The position numbers and the translations under genes were made by a program. Below are positions 57,774 to 64,000 of a stretch of DNA of 64,000 nt, one piece after another. Numbering within the stretch: position 1 is the first letter of the stretch; each line of letters opens with the position of its first letter. The notes under the pieces are model-generated. The model saw only the letters and a list, made by a program, of their open reading frames with translations, was not told where the DNA came from and made no database searches. The stretch comes from Hormoscilla sp. GM7CHS1pb (GTDB lineage Bacteria; Cyanobacteriota; Cyanobacteriia; Cyanobacteriales; Desertifilaceae), in assembly GCA_014323675.1 (NCBI GenBank), contig JACONN010000002.1, forward strand, positions 434,001 through 498,000, read 5' to 3'.

Positions 57774-58981
57774 TTACGTATATGGATACAGGGCTGCGAT
57801 CGCCAAGGAGATGCAGGTATCGATCGGGAACATCCTGAACTGGTTCGGGGGCGGAATGGTTGCACAACGGGGCACACAGAGAATTAAAGGCTCATCAAAG
57901 GACTTGTCAAAGAACTGGGTTGCTATTTCTCGAGCAAGTATTTCTGACATCAAAGATGGAACGGCATTACCAATCTGTCTTTGGATTTCTGTTCGAGGAC
58001 CATTAATTTTGAAGTTCTTGGGAAAAGTCTGAATTGCGGCCATTTCCTGCCAGGAAAGTTTTCTGTTTTGCCAATGAAATGGGCCAATAGCAGAGCCAGG
58101 CTGAGCTTGGATAGTCCAGCTTGGTAGTCTTTTTGATAGTTTGAGCAAGAAACTCCAATACCTCGTCCTCCATCCAAATAAAGGCAAGCCACCCTTGCGA
58201 TCGGTGTGCCAAAGGTAGTTCTCACCTTCTGGTATAGACGGCAGCAAATCAGCCCACTTTCCGCCCACCTTGAGTTTCTGGCTCTTGTCCTCTGGAATAT
58301 CTCCGATCGCTTCCCATGCAGAAATATAAGGGCTAAACCCCATATTACCGAGGAAGGTAGTTTCTGCCTCTTCAATAGGAATGTGAGTTGGTTGAGGAAA
58401 ACGAAAGCGTTTGCCATTTATCGCAGCAATCAGAAAAAAAACGCACGCGCAGTTGTGGCACGCCATAATCAGCAACATTTAGAACCGCCCAAGCAGGACT
58501 ATAATTAACACCACAACGACAGTTGATCTCGCTGATTCTTTCAATAATAAACTGAAAACCCTCTTCCTTGCCGTTATAGTTCAGCCCATGCACATTTTCT
58601 AAACAGGAACACCTTGGGCAGTATATCCTCAACGAACCGGAAATAGTGAGAGAGTGTATTGGCACGTGGATCTTTCAGTCTGAGTGTATCTCCTTTGCTC
58701 CAATAGGCAGACTTTGAGAAGGGTTGACAGGGAGGACCGCCAAGAAGTACATCACAGGAACTCTTTTTGGTGCCAATTACTCTAGCGATTTCACTGCTGA
58801 CAACTTCTTCTACGGGAGCATGAAGGACATTTTCTCGGTGATTGAGACGTAATGTATTGACTGAATACTTGTCATAGTCATTTGAGAACTGGATCTTGAA
58901 CCCAGCAGCTTCAAAACCGTAGTCAAGTCCACCACACCCAGAGAACAGACTTACGGCTTGAAAATCAGATTTCTGGGTCAT
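57774..58981 (-). pseudogene. C5-cytosine DNA methyltransferase, two frameshifts
   Basis: Frame 1 (58981-58574): VSLFSGCGGLDYGFEAAGF (motif I) and LLGGPPCQPFSKSAYW (motif IV). Extra T near 58605 breaks the FLLENVHGL (motif VI, ENV). Frame 2: NVADYGVPQLRVRFF (motif VIII). An extra base in an A8 run near 58434-58441 leads to frame 3 (to 57774): SWQEMAAIQTFPKNF and QIGNAVPSLMSEILA (motif X). The corrected protein is about 400 residues. It methylates C5 of cytosine at an unknown site to protect against the neighbouring nuclease. It overlaps the nuclease gene by 17 bases. Confidence 0.85.
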
Positions 58982-59965
58982 AAACTACCTCCGTTTTCTT
59001 TCTGTTGATGGCACCGATGATATCTGCGAGACCATTTTTTGAGATCCGCTCAAAAATCTCTGACCAATGCTTTGTCTCTTCGGCAATGGAAATATGCACG
59101 TTTACTTCTGCGCTTGCCCCAGTACCCCAGGCGCGAAGACCTATGCCAGGAGTCCGCTTTGGCTTCTTCTGGAGTATGCGGATCGACTTCATTGCGGAGA
59201 TCAGATGAAACTCGGGATTGGCAAACTCATCCCGAATGCTATCCCAATGGCGAGTCGTCATTTCGTAGACAAACTTGTCTTCTGCATCTCTAATTCTTGT
59301 ACCGGAGTAATCATTTATGATTCTCCAGACGATAGCCTCATTGTCATCAAACAATGGAATCAGATGAGTGTTGATAGACTCGACAATAGTATAGTCGATC
59401 GCCACTACGTAAAGGAGGTTTGGTTCTTTTTCTATAGCATCATAGGCTTTATAGACGGGGATTGGAATGCAGTCATCAGGCTTCAAGCCAACGAGTTGCT
59501 CCGCATTTTCAAATCGCGTCCCCGCATTTTTTACATTGACGGGAAGACGTAATTTGCCTTCGGTAAGAGTGAAGTCAATCAGGTGTGTCCTGACTCTCTA
59601 TCGTCTTCATAGTCAACTGTACTACGTTGGCATAGCAAATTATCAAGTTTTTCGATAAAACGTTGCTCGGTGATTGCGGCTGGGAAGATCTTTGTGATTG
59701 GGTTTTCCGCAGATCCAGTTTTGGTTCTTGGCTTAATTCTACACAGGAAACCATCTCGCACAAGTGTGGGGACAATTTCCCGTGCTTTGGTGAGGGAAAA
59801 GCAGCCCCTCTCATACAGGTGACGTGCGACAGCTTCTTCTGAACGCTCTTGGTTTATTAACCACAGATAAGCCTTTGCAAGTCCAGTGCCTATCCATCGC
59901 GAATCTGGAAGGACGGCTTGTATGGCCTGCGCTGCTTCTGTTTCGGTATAGTTTATATTCGCCAT
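58965..59965 (-). pseudogene. putative type II restriction endonuclease, one frameshift
   Basis: Start MANINYTETEAAQAIQAVLP (ATG 59963-59965). The first frame has a winged-helix-like region (LYERGCFSLTKAREIVPTLV) and ends DDRESGHT. One missing base near 59581 joins it to LIDFTLTEGKLRLPVNVKNA, whose D...x(n)...VNVK arrangement suggests a PD-(D/E)XK nuclease site. The second frame runs to 58965 (RTPGIGLRAWGTGASAEVNV). About 333 residues in total. The overlap with a C5-methyltransferase gene supports a restriction role. The specificity is not predictable by eye. Confidence 0.65.
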
Positions 59966-60024
59966 TCGCAATTTTCCATAGCGTTACTGCAAATACAAAT
60001 GCATGCATTATCGTTGCTCCCTTA

Positions 60025-60725
60025 CTATCTTAATCCTTGTTGTCGCAAAAGTGCATTTGCCCAAGCTGCATCTGTTTGGGATAAGCGCGGCACGGGTTCT
60101 TGAGAGTAATCGATCTTCAAGTCGTAGCTACCAATGTCATATTCCAGTTAATAAATCTCGTAAGTCTATAACTGATTCGGGATCTTCGGCACGCAATGGC
60201 AAGGGAAACGATGGAATTTTATTTTGGACGTTAAAGGCATATAAATCGGCTTTGGGACGCTGTTGGCCGCGACTAACTAAAATACGATAGTGACTTTTGA
60301 TTCCCTTATTGACAATTGGCATCTGTTTCCCCGATCGCAGTAAATCTCTTTCCACAAAATTAGTTAAACTTCCTAAAATTGGCTCGCGTTTCATGAGATA
60401 AGCATCTCGTTCTTTTCCCATTCTTTTATTAACAGGAGATAATACTTCAATGCTAGTTACAACTTTCTTGGTTGCTACCTCCTTGATTTCTAAATACCCT
60501 TGCCGAACCGTTATCGGCATTGGTAGCGTTACTGTTATGGGTTCTGCTGTCGGTGCCGCCACCGCAACTGCCGTGGGGTTTGAGGTACTAATTTTACCTG
60601 CTTTTGACAGCACCGATACATCGGGAATACCCACAAGCAAAGATTGTTCGTCGTTGCTTTCATACATTCTTACTTCTACCGAAACTACATATTTTGGACG
60701 CAGTTGAGTCGGCTGGGCCGTTGGT
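60025..60725 (-). pseudogene. DUF4058 protein, 5' truncated and frameshifted
   Basis: The minus frame reads QLRPKYVVSVEVRMYESNDE, LLVGIPDVSVL, TYLEIKE-like GYLEIKEVATKKVVTSIEVL, then SPVNKRMGKERDAYLMKRE: the DUF4058 core. The usual N-terminus (PSPFPGMDPYLE) is absent; homology ends near 60725. At the other end the frame breaks near 60140; the corrected frame reads YDLKIDYSQEPVPRLSQTDA, then AWANALLRQQGLR and a stop at 60025. Function unknown; common in multicellular cyanobacteria. Confidence 0.7.
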
Positions 60726-60950
60726 GCAATACCCGCAACAATTGCTCACAAAAGAGGTAGAGTTTTTTACAATTGGTGGTGTTATGGTTTTCTCCTGTTT
60801 CCTGTTGCCCTCATTCATGCATTGTTTCTACGAGAAACAGATAATGCCTTAGTTCAAAGTAATAAGATGAAAGTATGCCCCTTCTGCGCTGAGTTAATCA
60901 AGCCACAAGCAAGAGTTTGTAGATATTGCCAGAAGAGCCTGGATTCTTGA
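60726..60950 (+). pseudogene. zinc-ribbon membrane protein, 5' truncated
   Basis: The plus frame has no start: PATIAHKRGRVFYNWWCYGF, LLFPVALIHALFLRETDNAL (one membrane helix), then MKVCPFCAELIKPQARVCRYC, given to CRYC without its QKSLDS tail. The zinc ribbon has CPFC and CRYC pairs. Cyanobacterial homologs are longer at the N-terminus. An ATG at 60867 could still give a 27-residue ribbon peptide. The gene lies head to head with truncated DUF4058, so both lost their 5' ends at the same junction. Confidence 0.6.
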
Positions 60951-61283
60951 GATATTTTGTAAGAGATAGCTTTTTCGATCAAATTTATACTCTTGAGTTA
61001 TGTAAAAGAGGCTTGTTTGAGTTGGGGGCGATCGTTTATGGTGAATAAGGTTTGAGTTTTAGGGATACGGCATTCTGTCGCTCCTAACATGGCGTTCGAG
61101 TGGATGCTCTGGGGGCAAGACTGTCAGCTTTCCTGAAAGTTGGTGTCGCACCACTCAACTTCAACGTTATCCGGCATGGACACAGAGCTTGCCAGTGAGG
61201 CGTTGTTGACAGATAAGGGTTTTCTCTATAAAATTGCACCAGTTGTTGGGAGCGATCGAATTAGCCGCATGGCAATGGAATCG
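60951..61283. other. intergenic
   Basis: 333 bases with no believable gene; a plus-strand open frame from 61140 is the antisense of the Uma2 gene. Confidence 0.45.
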
Positions 61284-62402
61284 TTATTCTCCCAACCGCT
61301 GCTTCAGATCCCGAATAGCCGCGCTAGTATTGCGCTGGTAGGCAATTTGCAAACATCGACCGATCGCCTCCGGCAGGTTCGCCTCTGGAAAATACCGACT
61401 TTGCGATCCCAGATCGTATCCGTCGCCCTGAAGTTGGTAGATTGACAGTTGTTTGTTGCGAAACAACCAGACTTCCGGCACCCGATAGGGAATATAATCG
61501 CTTACATCGGAATAACTGGTCACATCAATTTCCAACACCAGATCCGGCGGTGGGTCGTTACGCCAGTCAATCCGCTCTTTACCCGAAACTGCTTCCCAGC
61601 GATCGATGTAAAAGCAATAGTCTGGCTCGATCGCGTAGCGTGCGCGCAGCGCATTCCCGCTTTCTTCTGGCAGTTGCATTGTTACCGGGGTAAACGAATC
61701 ATACTCCTGCCGTTACATAAGACTTACCCAATCGCCCCCCGTGGGGGCAGCCATAGTTACCCATCACTGGACACCTCTGGAACTTACTTCCTGCTTCGCT
61801 CTGGTAGTGTCGGCACTGACCAGTCCACAGGCTAACACCGCCTAACTAGCGGCTATTTCCAAATTAATGGAGGCATTCAGATCGAGATCTATCTCTAGAC
61901 CACAGTTGTCACACCGGAAGACTCTTTCTGATAGCATACATCCTCCACAGGTGCCATGCTATCAATAAGTTTCTTGTTCTTGTGGGAATATCCTCATCAG
62001 CTTTCTCAGAAGAGTATTGTACTGATATAAACTACACTACGATTATTACCCATTAAGGCTGCGCCACGCTGCGCGAATGGCTGGCGCCACGCTGCGCGAA
62101 CGGAAATAATGTCCAATCGCGCAGCGTGGCGCCAGCCATAGGTGTCTAATGATTTAGTTACAGCTTCTTACCCCTACGCGATCGAGCAGCACTTTGATGA
62201 TGTCCGCTATTAAACTGGCGTCTCGTCCGTGTTTTGGTAAGGGTGACATGAGGAACAATTCTCCAGAACGATATTTGATCCGGGGAATGGAGCCATCCCC
62301 TCGCCGATCGCACAACGCTCGATACTCCTGCCAGGTGGCAGGCGATCGCACCACAGTTCCCGTAGATCGGTAAATTTTTGCGGACGAAACGACAGCCAAC
62401 AT
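61284..62402 (-). pseudogene. Uma2-family (DUF820) endonuclease-like gene, split by an IS605 derivative
   Basis: N-terminal part (62402-62180): ATWQEYRALCDRRGDGSIPR, GELFLMSPLPKHGRDASLIA, DIIKVLLDRVG. C-terminal part (61712-61284): RQEYDSFTPVTMQLPEES, then IEPDYCFYIDRWEAV, PPPDLVLEIDVTS (the D...E-x-D/E PD-(D/E)XK-like core) and VPEVWLFRN. In frame, both parts would be about 215 residues without the insert, though a short extra piece (GNALRARYA) follows PEES. Uma2 proteins are widespread cyanobacterial nuclease-fold proteins of unknown role. Confidence 0.75.
61712..62178 (-). mobile_element. internally deleted IS200/IS605 (TnpB) derivative in the Uma2 gene
   Basis: On the minus strand, MLSERVFRCDNCGLEIDLDL then NASINLEIAAS is the C-terminal zinc-ribbon of TnpB (second CxxC pair). 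A decayed tail follows (AVLACGLVSADTTRAKQEVS). The N-terminal nuclease part is gone. The distal half (62059-62140) is a palindrome made of atggctggcgccacgctgcg and its complement. It is non-autonomous, of the type moved by TnpA in trans. Borders are set by the breaks in Uma2. Confidence 0.65.
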
Positions 62403-62438
62403 AGCTTCTCCACTAGCCTGATTAAAATCGGTCAGTTC

Positions 62439-62573
62439 TTATACCCACTGGCTGTAAATATCGCCATCAAATGGTTGTACGCCAATGGATGGGTAGTCTT
62501 CACCATTAGGACGAAAGATTTCGTTGAAGGCTTCTACCAGATATCGGATCAGTTCATTCATGGAAATTTTCAT
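62439..62573 (-). CDS. 44-residue conserved-looking small protein
   Basis: MKISMNELIRYLVEAFNEIF, RPNGEDYPSIGVQPFDGDIY, SQWV. I recognise this as a short cyanobacterial protein type with RPN..YP.IGVQPF.G. Homologs have been labelled isochorismate synthase in databases, which I believe is wrong for so short a chain. Aaagaaggagatggtacg precedes the ATG, giving a good Shine-Dalgarno. Function unknown. Confidence 0.6.
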   Translation of the reverse strand: MKISMNELIRYLVEAFNEIFRPNGEDYPSIGVQPFDGDIYSQWV

Positions 62574-62644
62574 CGTACCATCTCCTTCTTTAATGACTTG
62601 GGACTCTAACTAGGGATGAGTCACTGCTAACTTGGTCGGGGTCT

Positions 62645-63570
62645 AGCTGAGAGTCGCCTCTCAACCCTCCTTTTCGGAACCGGACTTGCGACTTTCACCG
62701 CATCCGGCTACTGGTTAGCTGATCTTTGTCACAGGTAGACGTTGGTTGAGTTGCCTCTTCCTGTCCTTGTCTCATGAAATTTTACCCGTTCGTGGTTGCG
62801 CTTTATGCGGACTACTTTATGCCTGGCTCCGGAGGGTTCGTGCAGGAGAAGACTTTAACCCATGGAATGCACTCTTTACTAACGTTGACCTTCTTATGGG
62901 TCGCTTATTCTTTTTACCTGGCCGAGGTCTTCATCCATCGTGTAGACTTTTGACATCTTTCAGCTCTTACCATCATGGGACGGCAGGTGACCTATTTAAT
63001 GTCTAGTTCCGTACCTTTTGGGGCTACTTTCTCCCTTGACTTTCAGCTATATCCGTCCGACGTCAGCATATTCATAGGCATTACCCCAGACTTTTGCTTC
63101 TTAGGACATCTCTCCCCAATCCGCTTTCGCTTAACATCTAACTTGTCCAAGGGGACTGCTGGATTGAGGTTATAACGTTCCATGAAATCAATAATGACAC
63201 CCTTAGACCCCTGCTATACCCCGGGGGGCTTGTGCAATACGGGATAGCCAAAACAGAGAAGCTATCCGCGCCCACCTTTCCCTTTTGGGCCAGCGTCAGC
63301 CTTATTTCGCTGGTTCATGTTTACGAGGCTTACACAGATTCACTTGTTTTAGTCGTAGGTGTCTTTCCTAGCGGTGTCCCGGCGATAGCTGCCAGGTTTC
63401 CTACATTTAAGTCCTTGCTCTCCACCGCTGGTGATGTCACTCCACGGCAGTTAGGACCGGTGTACCTCCCGTATTCGGAGGGTAGGGTTTGGACCTACAA
63501 TGATTTCACAGTTCCCTGGCTAATGAGACCAGTCTGGATTGTCATAGTTCTGGCAGATGAGACCAGTTAG
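62645..63570 (-). mobile_element. degenerate group II intron without an intact RT gene
   Basis: On the minus strand domain V is plain: gccggatgcggtgaaagtcg then caagtccggttcc (62712-62676), with a domain VI-like stem (gagaggcgactctc). Further 5', aaccagcgaaataaggctga then cgctggcccaaaagg (about 63310-63275) matches the ribozyme of the intron at 34367 (aaccagtggaataaggctta). No RT motif survives between them. The 5' boundary is unclear. Confidence 0.6.
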
Positions 63571-63579
63571 GATGAACCG

Positions 63580-63952
63580 AATCCTTAACTATTTACACCC
63601 GAACGTTTCGCACCTATATTTTCATGATAGAGGTTGTAATCGTGAATGGGATCGATACTATAGGATTATTAACCTTTTGTTACTTTTTGCAATATTTTAT
63701 GTAAAAAAACTACATAAAAATAATTTTATTAAGTTATATTAAGTCAGTCATTGGGCAGAAACAGAGTCTATTTCAGTGATTATAAGCCCTATAGCTGGGC
63801 GATCGATCGCCTAACCTTGGTAAAAGCAATAACTCCGATAATTGTTACAGTTTGTAACTAATTTCTGAGCGATCGCCGGTAGATACAGGAGTTGCCATCA
63901 TCAAAAGACAGTCAGACTGCCTGTTATGCCGGTCTTAGTCCGTACCAGAGCC
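63580..63952. other. intergenic
   Basis: AT-rich up to 63740, then two gcgatcg-type octamers. No gene is seen. Confidence 0.45.
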
Positions 63953-64000
63953 GGCAAACGCTTTAGCGTTTACTACAAACCGGCAAACGCTTTAGCGTTT
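63953..64000. repeat. aaacgctttagcgttt repeat, at window edge
   Basis: ggcaaacgctttagcgttta then ctacaaacc, followed by the beginning of a second unit cut by the window end. Same family as 18985-19069. Confidence 0.85.

Noticed and set aside
62746-63570. Plus-strand frames over the decayed intron
   Set aside because: The minus strand carries ribozyme sequence; the plus frames have no family resemblance.

Overview
The window reads as chromosomal DNA of a cyanobacterium, most likely a filamentous Oscillatoriales-type species (the order is my inference). The evidence is a plant-type zeta-carotene desaturase beside its usual SRPBCC partner, an F420-hydrogenase-beta-like divinyl-chlorophyllide reductase (BciB), a DesC-type acyl-lipid desaturase, a phytol-kinase-like protein, a COP23 protein, many GCGATCGC (HIP1) octamers, and dense families of short palindromic and tandem repeats. 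No rRNA, tRNA or CRISPR array was seen.

Layout. 0-1 kb: two tandem copies of a STAS-like gene, each frameshifted. 1.2-6.7 kb (minus strand): an envelope operon of an FHA-like membrane protein (split by an IS1 copy), two secreted von Willebrand A proteins and an IMS-domain protein. 7-8 kb: DUF433/DUF5615 toxin-antitoxin pair. 8.1-9.05 kb: composite repeat element. 9.3-18.3 kb (minus strand): a tight cluster of three P-loop GTPases, two paralogous large membrane-anchored partner proteins and a terminal toxin/immunity-like pair. This is the best candidate for an undescribed or poorly described conflict or signalling system. 19-21 kb: anti-sigma-type kinase and a DUF2281/PIN pair. 21-25.3 kb: ABC exporter, desC, methionine-gamma-lyase-like enzyme. 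25.3-27.6 kb: a 185-bp tandem array, an LRR-gene remnant and an unknown repeat protein. 27.8-33.6 kb: rimK with its retropepsin-like partner, a Na+/H+ antiporter, bciB. 33.6-37.2 kb: a nested stack of mobile elements around a group II intron. 37.3-45 kb: DUF3368/UPF0175 pair, cobS, mnmE, IS630, SRPBCC and crtQ. 46.5-48.1 kb: IS66. 48.5-52.5 kb: unknown 573-residue protein, sufA/iscA, TPR and COP23 proteins. 52.9-54.4 kb: second IS1 in a repeat field and a truncated protease. 54.7-57.7 kb: TIGR01777 protein, secreted CinA-like protein, phytol-kinase-like protein. 57.8-60 kb: restriction-modification pair. 60-64 kb: broken DUF4058, zinc-ribbon and Uma2 genes, an IS605 derivative and a decayed group II intron.

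Two themes cut across the window. First, an inverted-repeat element family with GGGTGTGGTCAAAA ends: five clear copies plus degenerate pieces, with 8-9 bp target duplications. In three places copies bracket a minisatellite whose period is 21 or 42 bp, and in one place they nest inside each other and hold a group II intron. Second, single-base indels are unusually common (STAS pair, DUF433, toxin, GTPase, partner proteins, ABC transporter, mnmE, group II RT, IS66, TPR, COP23, CinA, methylase, restriction enzyme, DUF4058). Many lie in homopolymers and they include a core gene (mnmE). A share of these lesions may therefore be sequencing errors rather than biology, and calls of pseudogene are made with that caution.
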